Shown: in pieces, positions 7,688 to 13,214 of the stretch | How positions within the stretch are numbered: the first letter of the stretch is position 1 | How the letters are laid out: each line of letters starts with the position of its first letter | Source: a virus | Direction: 5' to 3' (one strand) | DNA length: 42,974 bases | Virus record (IMG/VR): IMGVR_UViG_3300005563_000050 | Span: 1 to 42,974 of that record | Position numbers and translations under genes: made by a program | The notes under the pieces: generated by a model | Seen by the model: only the letters and a program-made list of their open reading frames with translations | The model's database searches: none | What the model was told of the DNA's origin: nothing

Positions 7688-8174
7688 GGGATACCTCCGC
7701 GTCTATTTCCGTCATGATCTTCCGCGTGCTCGGGTCCGAGATGGGAGCCCCCGGAAGCCGCTTAACCGGCGTGTCCTCGATGCGACCATCACTTCCAAAT
7801 CGTCTAATCACCACGGTGTGCGTGTGATCTACCTGTCCTGATACCTCAACACTCTTCAACTTCGGCAGTAGGAATTCCAGCAAGAACATGTCGATCTTGG
7901 TAGACAGGGACTCATTGTCTGTCTGTTGTGAAGTTATGATGAGATTCTCGAGCGGAGAGTAGTTATACTTCTGCATCAGCAAGTCCAGCCCTTGGCGAAT
8001 TTCCGATGGAGTCATCTTCTTCGCGGCCTTGGCGGCGCGCAATTGCTCAATCTGTTTCTGGACAACATCAAGCTTTTGCCCGAGGGCAGCTGTCTCTTTG
8101 GGCGTCGGCGGCACCTTCTGTCCTCCAAGGACGGCGCGCATTTGCTCCACGGTTAGGACTTGATTTTCTAGCAT
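7680..8174 (-). CDS. Probable terminase small subunit
   Basis: A 164-residue protein immediately upstream of and overlapping terL by 8 bases. It is largely helical: EQMRAVLGGQ near the N-terminus, a coiled coil TAALGQKLDVVQKQIEQLRAAKAAKK (residues about 29-54) and TKIDMFLLEFLLPKLKSVEV in the middle, then a short beta-like segment (HTHTVVIRRFG). There is no confident family match by eye, so the call rests on position, size and the coiled-coil oligomerisation pattern expected of small terminases that bind the packaging site. It is the first gene of the late block, about 74 bases after the predicted start from the promoter at 8255-8283. Confidence 0.5.
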   Translation of the reverse strand: MLENQVLTVEQMRAVLGGQKVPPTPKETAALGQKLDVVQKQIEQLRAAKAAKKMTPSEIRQGLDLLMQKYNYSPLENLIITSQQTDNESLSTKIDMFLLEFLLPKLKSVEVSGQVDHTHTVVIRRFGSDGRIEDTPVKRLPGAPISDPSTRKIMTEIDAEVSRG

Positions 8175-8212
8175 GGGAGATTCTGTGTCGCTGGACGTGG
8201 CAGCCAGACCTG

Positions 8213-8497
8213 TTAGAAACTGACCACCACGCCCATGCGTCTCACAGAGATTACAATATAGTCCCTGATGATGTTGCTGTAAACGGGAATAATTGATAAT
8301 GATTCCCCGATGATGCTGGATTGGGCACTGGAGATTGGGGCATGGTGTCCTCGTCCGGACACGTCAAAAAGGGCCCCCTGGGCATGCTCGACAATACGAT
8401 TCTCACGGATAGTTGACTGATGCCTCACGGCACAGTGGTCCTGGATAGGGGCACTCTTGGCGTGAGCCGTGTGATGAGGGCCGTGAGTCAGGAACAT
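8213..8497 (-). CDS. Doubtful ORF, possibly a remnant of a beta-helix protein
   Basis: A 94-codon frame with an Ile/Ser/Asn-rich pattern (STIRENRIVEHAQGALFDVSG, SSIIGESLSII, YSNIIRDYIVI) that resembles coils of a right-handed beta-helix, but it is too short to fold as one. The late promoter at 8255-8283 lies within its 3' part, and its 5' part overlaps a hairpin at 8417-8491, so the segment may be purely regulatory and the frame accidental. No Shine-Dalgarno is seen. Confidence 0.2.
   Translation of the reverse strand: MFLTHGPHHTAHAKSAPIQDHCAVRHQSTIRENRIVEHAQGALFDVSGRGHHAPISSAQSSIIGESLSIIPVYSNIIRDYIVISVRRMGVVVSF
8255..8283 (-). promoter_or_regulatory. Late-block promoter
   Basis: Minus strand: -35 TTTACA (8283-8278), 17-bp spacer, -10 TATATT (8260-8255), preceded by G as in the other promoters of this genome. 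It is the only strong promoter I find pointing into the packaging and structural block from the divergent control region. Transcription should begin near 8248, 74 bases before the TerS candidate. Confidence 0.75.
8417..8491. other. Imperfect long hairpin in the divergent control region
   Basis: CTGA (8417-8420) plus CTCACGGC (8424-8431) pairs with GCCGTGAG plus TCAG (8480-8491), a 12-bp stem with a 3-base bulge and a 48-base apical part. It lies upstream of the late promoter, so it is not in that transcript. It may be an operator, a small RNA or packaging-site structure; the strand is not determined. Confidence 0.35.
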
Positions 8498-8610
8498 ACT
8501 GATCGTGCAAGATGAGTGATGAGCATTTTATCCAAACTCACGACACCCGTCCCTCATCCAACAACCTCCATTCAAAATCTTGCATCAGATTTTAACCATG
8601 GTAATCTACC

Positions 8611-8674
8611 TAATATCACTTTCGATAAATACATATGCCGCACTATGCAAGACCATCACCCGAGAGTGATATTA
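8611..8674. repeat. Imperfect inverted repeat sharing TAATATC
   Basis: TAATATCACTTTCG (8611-8624) and CGAGAGTGATATTA (8661-8674) are inverted copies matching at 13 of 14 positions, with a 36-base loop. The TAATATC core recurs in the larger 18-bp inverted repeat 100-350 bases to the right, which suggests a common protein-binding site. Confidence 0.5.
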
Positions 8675-8754
8675 AGTAGAAATGCCATTCTTTACCAATT
8701 ATGATCAAATCTTACACCGTTTTTACAGCACTTGCGGGCAGATTATACCATATT

Positions 8755-8772
8755 ATATCCCGATATTAGTGA
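8755..8772. repeat. 18-bp inverted repeat, left arm
   Basis: ATATCCCGATATTAGTGA is the perfect inverted copy of 8968-8985. The two arms are about 195 bases apart and face each other across the AT-rich core. Too far apart for a simple terminator; more like paired protein-binding sites. Confidence 0.7.
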
Positions 8773-8967
8773 AGCAATATGATTTTTATTATAATTACAA
8801 AGCAATATAAAGGCTCACTTTTATACACCATATTATTATGTTATTAACTAAAAACTCATTAAAAACTCAATATCACAACTTTTTATGTCCCTTGGTTAAT
8901 ACACCTAATAACATAATACAATCTTTTATACATATTATTCTATAGTAACAACTTAGATATAATTTTC

Positions 8968-8985
8968 TCACTAATATCGGGATAT
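8968..8985. repeat. 18-bp inverted repeat, right arm
   Basis: TCACTAATATCGGGATAT, the perfect inverted copy of 8755-8772. It ends 10 bases before the -35 of the first early promoter (8996-9025), so a protein bound here could influence that promoter. Confidence 0.7.
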
Positions 8986-8995
8986 TATTCTCCTG

Positions 8996-9025
8996 TTTAC
9001 ATACATCAGTTTTCCATGCTACAAT
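8996..9025 (+). promoter_or_regulatory. Early-block promoter 1
   Basis: TCCTG precedes -35 TTTACA (8996-9001); 18-bp spacer; -10 TACAAT (9020-9025). Expected start near 9032, giving a leader of about 180 bases that contains the structured RNA at 9066-9191. It drives the first early operon (9215-11020), which ends at the terminator near 11035. Confidence 0.7.
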
Positions 9026-9065
9026 GCTCATATTGCATTGCTATGTTTTCATGATTTCCTGCTCA

Positions 9066-9191
9066 CCAGTCCTTCATCGCTAGAAAGCAAACTATGTCGC
9101 CAGTCGGTGGCACGCGAAGGCGTGCATTTCGCCTGTCATCATAGTTTCTAGCGATGATCGCCCAAAGATTAGGGAGGGGCGACCGGACTGG
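9066..9191 (+). ncRNA. Structured leader RNA with a three-way junction
   Basis: Closing stem CCAGTCC (9066-9072) with GGACTGG (9185-9191). Inside, a long arm pairs CATCGCTAGAAA (9075-9086) with TTTCTAGCGATG (9145-9156) and, after a bulge, ACTATG (9091-9096) with CATAGT (9140-9145). Its tip carries GCACGC-GAAG-GCGTGC (9110-9125), which competes with GCGAA (9114-9118) pairing to TTCGC (9128-9132). A second arm pairs TCGCCC (9158-9163) with GGGCGA (9177-9182). All lie between the early promoter and the first early gene. I do not recognise a known riboswitch class. It could be a cis-regulatory leader or a stable small RNA. Confidence 0.65.
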
Positions 9192-9214
9192 CTCCCATTC
9201 TGTAAAAAGAAATC

Positions 9215-9502
9215 ATGAAAACAAATCAACGCAACACGATCATCATCACAGGAACACCCTATGTCGAACGCATCGCAGACACACAGTCACGTGACGACCA
9301 TGACTCGGGACTCACGTCTACTGAATACGCATTCGGCTACAAGGATCTCACAATCAACGGTAAACCACTCACCAAGGACGAAGACAAGTTTATCGTATAT
9401 GCTAACGACCTCTCAGTCGCACGCGCAGAATTCTGGGGCCGCTGGCAAATCTTCATCAAGCGAGCCTTCAATCGCAACTTTGTCCCCATCCTTAACAAAT
9501 AA
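9215..9502 (+). CDS. Unknown early protein
   Basis: A 95-residue protein, first gene after the structured leader. I do not recognise it. It has a beta-like N-terminal half (NTIIITGTPYVERIA, TEYAFGYKDLTINGKPLT) and a helical, basic and aromatic C-terminal half (ARAEFWGRWQIFIKRAFNRNF). No Shine-Dalgarno precedes the ATG, only an A-rich stretch. Its place as the first expressed gene suggests host takeover or early regulation. Confidence 0.6.
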   Translation: MKTNQRNTIIITGTPYVERIADTQSRDDHDSGLTSTEYAFGYKDLTINGKPLTKDEDKFIVYANDLSVARAEFWGRWQIFIKRAFNRNFVPILNK

Positions 9503-9528
9503 CAACGTAACATCAACTAAATAACCAT

Positions 9529-10158
9529 ATGGCAAAACAACAAAAACAAGTCAAATCCACTCCCGACATCTACCAGGGCCTGGACATCACCAAAAACCAA
9601 AACTGCTACGTCGTCGAGGACGTTCACTTCCTCTTCTACATCTTCGACAATGCACAGTCAGTCCACATCATCAAGGAAGCCATCCAAAAGCGCTTCAACG
9701 GCATCGGAGATCTCCTTGACCTTGGCATCCAAACCATGCTCGCATATCACGAGAACTTCTTCAAAGTGTCTCCTGATAAAAAGCAAGACCCCACGGTCAC
9801 TGCGCAATACGTTTGGGCGAAAATGATCTCCCTCGCAGTAGATCGCCGCTCCAATCAAGTCCCTGTCTCCGCGTCAGGTCGAAAGTCCACCATCGGCCTC
9901 TGTCAATATCGGCTCACAGGCAAGGGCAATGTCGAAAATCTCAAGACGCCTCAGGCCAAGGCGTGCCTCAAGTTGCTCAAGGACTGTCTCGCGAAGAACA
10001 TCATCCCGGATACGGAGGACCAATTCGTCACCGAAGAAGTCCTCAAACAATACGTCATCGACAACGCCGGAGAACTTCACACCAAGCAGGACCCGTGGCG
10101 CATCTTTCAATACTACCGCCCGAACTTGATCAGCGAGGGCATCATCACCAGGAACTAA
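9529..10158 (+). CDS. Unknown early protein with winged-helix-like C-terminus
   Basis: A 209-residue protein. The N-terminus is Lys/Gln-rich (MAKQQKQVKS). The middle is helical. The C-terminal part, WRIFQYYRPNLISEGIIT, resembles the recognition-helix-to-wing portion of a winged helix and shares the pattern RI-x2-YY-x2-P-x5-G-x-I with the protein at 11632-12057. That suggests both phage proteins carry the same DNA-binding module. I see no catalytic motif. The ATG has no Shine-Dalgarno (context ATAACCATATGG). Confidence 0.6.
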   Translation: MAKQQKQVKSTPDIYQGLDITKNQNCYVVEDVHFLFYIFDNAQSVHIIKEAIQKRFNGIGDLLDLGIQTMLAYHENFFKVSPDKKQDPTVTAQYVWAKMISLAVDRRSNQVPVSASGRKSTIGLCQYRLTGKGNVENLKTPQAKACLKLLKDCLAKNIIPDTEDQFVTEEVLKQYVIDNAGELHTKQDPWRIFQYYRPNLISEGIITRN

Positions 10159-10162
10159 CACT

Positions 10163-10537
10163 ATGCCACACAAATACAAAGAGCGAGATACCATCGTGCT
10201 CCCTGGAGACTTCAAGGTCGAAGTTACCAAGATTGCACCATTCTCTGGTGTTGATCACTACGGATTTGTGGGATTCTCAGGAATTCACAACACAGGGACT
10301 TGCGGATGGATTCCCTGCATCATCGCTGACAACTTCATTGAACGCAATCGCATCATAATTGATTACTACGTTCAACAGCACTACGGTGTCACTCACGAAT
10401 ACGTGAGTCAGACACCACCTGGACCATACAAGATCATCCAACAACTCACTGGTAGAACAACAATCACGCCAGCAATTCGAGAATTAATTCGCGATCTCAC
10501 TGGTGGCATGATCTCGTTCAACCTCATACACAAATAA
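10163..10537 (+). CDS. Unknown early protein
   Basis: A 124-residue protein I do not recognise. It starts with a beta-rich segment (RDTIVLPGDFKVEVTKIAPFSGVDHYGFVGFSG) that could be a small barrel, and ends with a helical part (ITPAIRELIRDLTGGMIS). The start context TAACACTATG, directly after the previous stop, recurs before other genes of this block and lacks a Shine-Dalgarno. It is part of the early operon 9215-11020. Confidence 0.55.
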   Translation: MPHKYKERDTIVLPGDFKVEVTKIAPFSGVDHYGFVGFSGIHNTGTCGWIPCIIADNFIERNRIIIDYYVQQHYGVTHEYVSQTPPGPYKIIQQLTGRTTITPAIRELIRDLTGGMISFNLIHK

Positions 10538-10541
10538 CACT

Positions 10542-10898
10542 ATGCCACCATTCACACAAATCGCATCTCCAGTCAACATCACTGAAGAATGGACATATAA
10601 ACTTGAACCATCAGGTTGCATCTGCTGGTCTTGCTCACAACATCCATTCAGCATATATGCCACACCGCTCTTCGAACGAATGCCTGAAGACCCAAAAGTC
10701 ATTCAAGTCCACATTCTAAATACCGACGGTGATGGCATTCTCACATCTGAAATCCCATGGGACAAAGCAGACGAAAAATTCTGGGATTCAGGATACTTAC
10801 AAACTAATCAAGGACAATGGCACCAATACAGAGCCATCATGATAGCAAATTTACCCTTGATCTTATTACAAGCCACAATGAAAGCATACAATCCATGA
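10542..10898 (+). CDS. Unknown early protein
   Basis: A 118-residue protein I do not recognise. It has a CICWSCSQH cluster (residues about 27-35) that could bind a metal, though only three cysteines and one histidine are close together, and a mixed alpha/beta body (KVIQVHILNTDGDGILTSEIPWDKADEKFW). It starts 4 bases after the previous stop in the TAACACTATG context and overlaps the next gene by 4 bases. Confidence 0.55.
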   Translation: MPPFTQIASPVNITEEWTYKLEPSGCICWSCSQHPFSIYATPLFERMPEDPKVIQVHILNTDGDGILTSEIPWDKADEKFWDSGYLQTNQGQWHQYRAIMIANLPLILLQATMKAYNP

Positions 10899-11020
10899 AC
10901 GATCCAATCAAGGAACGCGACAGAATCAGGCGCATCTGCTTTTGGAAGCTCATGGCAATCTGGGGAGGACTCTGGATTCTAATCATTATCATGCTTCTCA
11001 CCAAACGCAGCTTATTCTAA
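10895..11020 (+). CDS. Small single-pass membrane protein
   Basis: A 41-residue protein that starts in an ATGA overlap with the previous gene. A charged N-terminus (MNDPIKERDRIRRICFWK) is followed by one hydrophobic helix (LMAIWGGLWILIIIMLL) and a short basic tail (TKRSLF). By the positive-inside rule the orientation is ambiguous. It is the last gene before a terminator. Small early membrane proteins in phages often disturb host envelope functions or block superinfection; whether this one does is unknown. Confidence 0.55.
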   Translation: MNDPIKERDRIRRICFWKLMAIWGGLWILIIIMLLTKRSLF

Positions 11021-11034
11021 TCTCATAGCCTCGG

Positions 11035-11066
11035 GAGCAATCTCGAGGCTATTTTAGTTCACATAA
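11035..11066 (+). terminator. Terminator of the first early operon
   Basis: Perfect 9-bp stem ATAGCCTCG (11035-11043) and CGAGGCTAT (11054-11062), loop of 10 bases, followed by TTTAG. It is placed 15 bases after the stop of the last gene of the operon. The T run is short, so termination may be partial. Confidence 0.7.
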
Positions 11067-11279
11067 TCCCGAATTAGTTGCTCGCTTCGCTCGCGTGATG
11101 CATATCTGACATTTGTTGTCCGCACAGACGCGGACAAGAAACTTAAATTGACCGCCAGGTCGGGCGATGGCCCGTGTCCGCCGCCAGGTCGGTCCGCACC
11201 CACCAGGATATTTTGAGATGAGTGTAATTATGTCTTATTACACCCCGTTTAACACCTAGGCACGCTAGACATATTATCG
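11067..11279. other. Non-coding spacer with hairpins and a direct repeat
   Basis: No gene is visible. Contents: an 8-bp hairpin TTGTCCGC (11116-11123) with GCGGACAA (11130-11137); a 12-bp direct repeat CCGCCAGGTCGG at 11152-11163 and 11181-11192; between the copies a hairpin CGGGC-GATG-GCCCG (11161-11174); and a 7-bp hairpin GTGTAAT (11222-11228) with ATTACAC (11237-11243). The part around 11150-11200 is far more GC-rich than its surroundings. It may be a small RNA or a regulator-binding array. Confidence 0.45.
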
Positions 11280-11308
11280 TTTACTTGGTGATGACATTGT
11301 GATATGAT
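11280..11308 (+). promoter_or_regulatory. Promoter 2, predicted to give a leaderless mRNA
   Basis: -35 TTTACT (11280-11285), 17-bp spacer, -10 TATGAT (11303-11308) with an upstream TG (TGA before the -10). Transcription would begin about 7 bases later, at or next to the ATG at 11315. Confidence 0.7.
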
Positions 11309-11314
11309 AATTCC

Positions 11315-11521
11315 ATGATAACAATATCTGATATTAAGAAACATTGTAAGATACTTGGTGTTCCATGTAAATGGCACCCTGAAACTAAAGAATTCGAGAT
11401 CAGTGGTTACTTCACTGATGATCGCCAGGATGCGATAGACACAGCCCGGCATATCGCAAAGCATAAAGCGGGACAATCATTTCCAAGTTTACAACAATCT
11501 AAACCCGCGCATATCGGATAA
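11315..11521 (+). CDS. Small unknown protein, probably leaderless
   Basis: A 68-residue protein with helical ends and a central strand pair (ITISDIKKHCKILG, KEFEISGYFTDDRQDAIDTARHIAKHK). I do not recognise a family. Its ATG coincides with the predicted transcription start of the promoter at 11280-11308, so the transcript would have no leader. The size and basic, His/Lys-rich C-terminal half would fit a small nucleic-acid-binding or regulatory protein, but there is no decisive motif. Confidence 0.55.
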   Translation: MITISDIKKHCKILGVPCKWHPETKEFEISGYFTDDRQDAIDTARHIAKHKAGQSFPSLQQSKPAHIG

Positions 11522-11541
11522 GATTATGCATAATTTCCCTG

Positions 11542-11570
11542 TATACATGCAGTCAATGACATGATACAGT
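11542..11570 (+). promoter_or_regulatory. Promoter 3, upstream of the GC-rich winged-helix gene
   Basis: -35 TATACA (11542-11547), 17-bp spacer, -10 TACAGT (11565-11570) with TGA directly before it (extended -10). Start of transcription expected near 11577, 55 bases before the ATG at 11632. Confidence 0.6.
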
Positions 11571-11631
11571 GGTCTCAATGACGGTGACAAACGTCAGTAA
11601 CAAACAAGAACAAATCGAAAGAACAAATCAT

Positions 11632-12057
11632 ATGGCAAAAGTAACCAAATCCGCTGTGGCGCCCTCTCCGGCCGCCGAAACCACTGGCACGACCGCCCCG
11701 GCCGTTGCTCCCAAGAGCAAGGGTCCGAAGGAACCGAACGGCGCTGACATCTTCAAGCGCGTGTTTGTCGATGGCAAGGCGTCCCCGCTGACCCACAAGA
11801 ATGCCAAGGGTGAGATCGTCCCCTGCAACACCCCGCAGGTCAAGGTGATCGCGAACCTCCTGGAAGCGATCGGCCCGGATGGCTGCACGCGCAAGGAGCT
11901 CTGTGAGAAGCTCCCGGCCGCTGGCCTCGTGACCCGCCAGCCGGTTGGTCGTATCGTGAGCTACTACCAGAAGCCCATGGTTGACGCCGGCATGATCGTG
12001 ATCGTCAAGGGCGCGGCTCCGGTCGCCCCGGCTGATGAAGCTCCCGCGGCTCAGTAA
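11632..12057 (+). CDS. GC-rich winged-helix-like DNA-binding protein, probably very abundant
   Basis: A 141-residue protein with an Ala/Pro/Thr-rich N-terminal linker (residues 1-35), a folded core and an Ala/Pro tail. The core contains VKVIANLLEAIGPDGCTRKELCEKLPAAGLVTRQPVGRIVSYYQKPMVDAGMIVIVK read in order over residues about 66-125: helix, helix, recognition helix, wing, as in winged-helix domains. The gene is about 62-72% G+C in the lines counted, against about 45% next to it, and uses a narrow codon set, the sign of heavy expression. I chose 11632 because an upstream ATG at 11569 overlaps the promoter -10. A nucleoid-like or regulatory role is an inference. Confidence 0.6.
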   Translation: MAKVTKSAVAPSPAAETTGTTAPAVAPKSKGPKEPNGADIFKRVFVDGKASPLTHKNAKGEIVPCNTPQVKVIANLLEAIGPDGCTRKELCEKLPAAGLVTRQPVGRIVSYYQKPMVDAGMIVIVKGAAPVAPADEAPAAQ

Positions 12058-12061
12058 GTTG

Positions 12062-12118
12062 CTGGATTCCACACCTGCCCTCACTACGTCATTGTGGTGA
12101 GGGTAGACTAGAATCCAG
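12062..12118 (+). terminator. Nested long-range hairpin between GC-rich gene and ligase
   Basis: Outer arms CTGGATTC (12062-12069) and GAATCCAG (12111-12118) enclose inner arms CCCTCAC (12078-12084) and GTGAGGG (12097-12103). The following bases are AATTTATG, where ATG is the ligase start, so there is no proper T run. It could attenuate transcription, protect the 3' end of the abundant upstream mRNA, or be an RNase III site; it also hides the region just before the ligase start. Confidence 0.4.
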
Positions 12119-12123
12119 AATTT

Positions 12124-13173
12124 ATGTATAGCCGAGACTTCAAACCAATGTTAGCTGCATCCCTAGTCAGTCCTAGGGACAGCGATGAAATGCTTCATAA
12201 GCAACTACGCTCCCTAAGATACCCTGTTCTCGCGACGCCGAAGCTGGACGGTATCAGGTGTGTGACTACGCCAGGCGCTGAGGTCCTATCTCCCATCGAG
12301 TTCCACCACTTTATTGCCTACAATCAGATTCCTCATAATCAGGCAGCAATCGCCCAGCCGACATCCATGCCACTGTGTCGGTCATTGAAGCGTGTGCCTA
12401 ATGATTACATCCGCCATCGCATCAGCACCTGCATCCCATACATCGATGGTGAGATCATGACGTATAGCGAGAGGGACCTCCTAGACAACATCTGTCGGCC
12501 CAGGGACTTTCATGCCATACAATCAGATGTTATGGCCCACGCCGGACGTCCCAACTTCAAGTTCCATGTATTTGATTGCAATATCGACCGAGACAGTAGT
12601 CCACTGTTACTGCAATACACGGAGCGAGTGAAGATGTTGGAGCAGCTTGAGTTGCCTTCATTCTGTGTCAAGGTCTTGCCAACCCGGTGTGACAGCCCTG
12701 AGGAGTTGCAGGCATTCATGGCCAAGTGCATCGCTGATGGTCACGAGGGCATATGCTTTAGGGATATGCTCCACTCGCCATACAAGTATGGCAGATCGAC
12801 ATTCAGGCAGGGGTGGCTCATCAAGTGGAAGTTATTCGCCACATCAGAGGCAGTGGTTGTGGCCTTCGAGGAGGAGATGCAGAACAATAACGTCCCTGTC
12901 ATCGGCTTGCTTGGCCAACAGGAGCGGAGCAGCCACCAGGAGAATATGGTTGGTAAGAATAGATTAGGTGCGTTCGTGGTTGAGCTGATGATTGATCGAG
13001 AGATCAAGTTCAAGATTGGCACTGGGTTCACCGATCAGATGCGTGAGGAGTTCTGGCTCAACAGGGACGCTATGGTGGGCAAGATCGTTACTTTCAAGCA
13101 CCAGGCGTATGGGGAGAAGGAGGCGCCTCGCATACCAGTCTTTGCGGGAATCAGGTCGCCAATCGATATGTGA
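12124..13173 (+). CDS. ATP-dependent DNA ligase
   Basis: A 349-residue ligase of the short T7 type that seals nicks during replication. Nucleotidyltransferase motifs in order are KLDGIR with the AMP-accepting Lys near residue 40 (motif I), YIDGEIM (motif III), HEGICFR (motif IV) and LIKWKLF (motif V). The C-terminal OB-fold part includes VELMIDREIKFKIGTGFTD and GKIVTFKHQAYGEKEAPRIPVFAGIR, the usual ligase ending. Length agrees with T7 ligase (about 360). The ATG follows a structured intergenic hairpin with no Shine-Dalgarno. Confidence 0.92.
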   Translation: MYSRDFKPMLAASLVSPRDSDEMLHKQLRSLRYPVLATPKLDGIRCVTTPGAEVLSPIEFHHFIAYNQIPHNQAAIAQPTSMPLCRSLKRVPNDYIRHRISTCIPYIDGEIMTYSERDLLDNICRPRDFHAIQSDVMAHAGRPNFKFHVFDCNIDRDSSPLLLQYTERVKMLEQLELPSFCVKVLPTRCDSPEELQAFMAKCIADGHEGICFRDMLHSPYKYGRSTFRQGWLIKWKLFATSEAVVVAFEEEMQNNNVPVIGLLGQQERSSHQENMVGKNRLGAFVVELMIDREIKFKIGTGFTDQMREEFWLNRDAMVGKIVTFKHQAYGEKEAPRIPVFAGIRSPIDM

Positions 13174-13181
13174 TTTTCCTG

Positions 13182-13209
13182 TTTACAATTGGTTTATTCG
13201 CTGTAAAAT
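13182..13209 (+). promoter_or_regulatory. Promoter 4, predicted to give a leaderless mRNA
   Basis: TTTCCTG then -35 TTTACA (13182-13187), 16-bp spacer, -10 TAAAAT (13204-13209). Transcription should start around 13216, at the ATG of the next gene (13215). Confidence 0.7.
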
Positions 13210-13214
13210 GAGAT

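Larger units (their letters stand above)
8498..8995. other. Non-coding AT-rich control region, candidate replication origin
   Basis: I see no credible gene here. From about 8740 to 9000 the sequence is extremely AT-rich, bounded by an 18-bp inverted repeat (8755-8772 and 8968-8985), with a second, smaller inverted pair sharing TAATATC at 8611-8674. A weak promoter-like pair TTTACA (8722-8727) and TATACC (8744-8749) points rightward. Position between divergent blocks, AT-richness and symmetric repeats fit a replication origin or a regulator-binding region. This is inference. Confidence 0.45.

Noticed and set aside
11575-12084. 169-codon open frame on the minus strand
   Set aside because: It is the shadow of the very GC-rich gene at 11632-12057; GC-rich codons leave few stops in the opposite frame.
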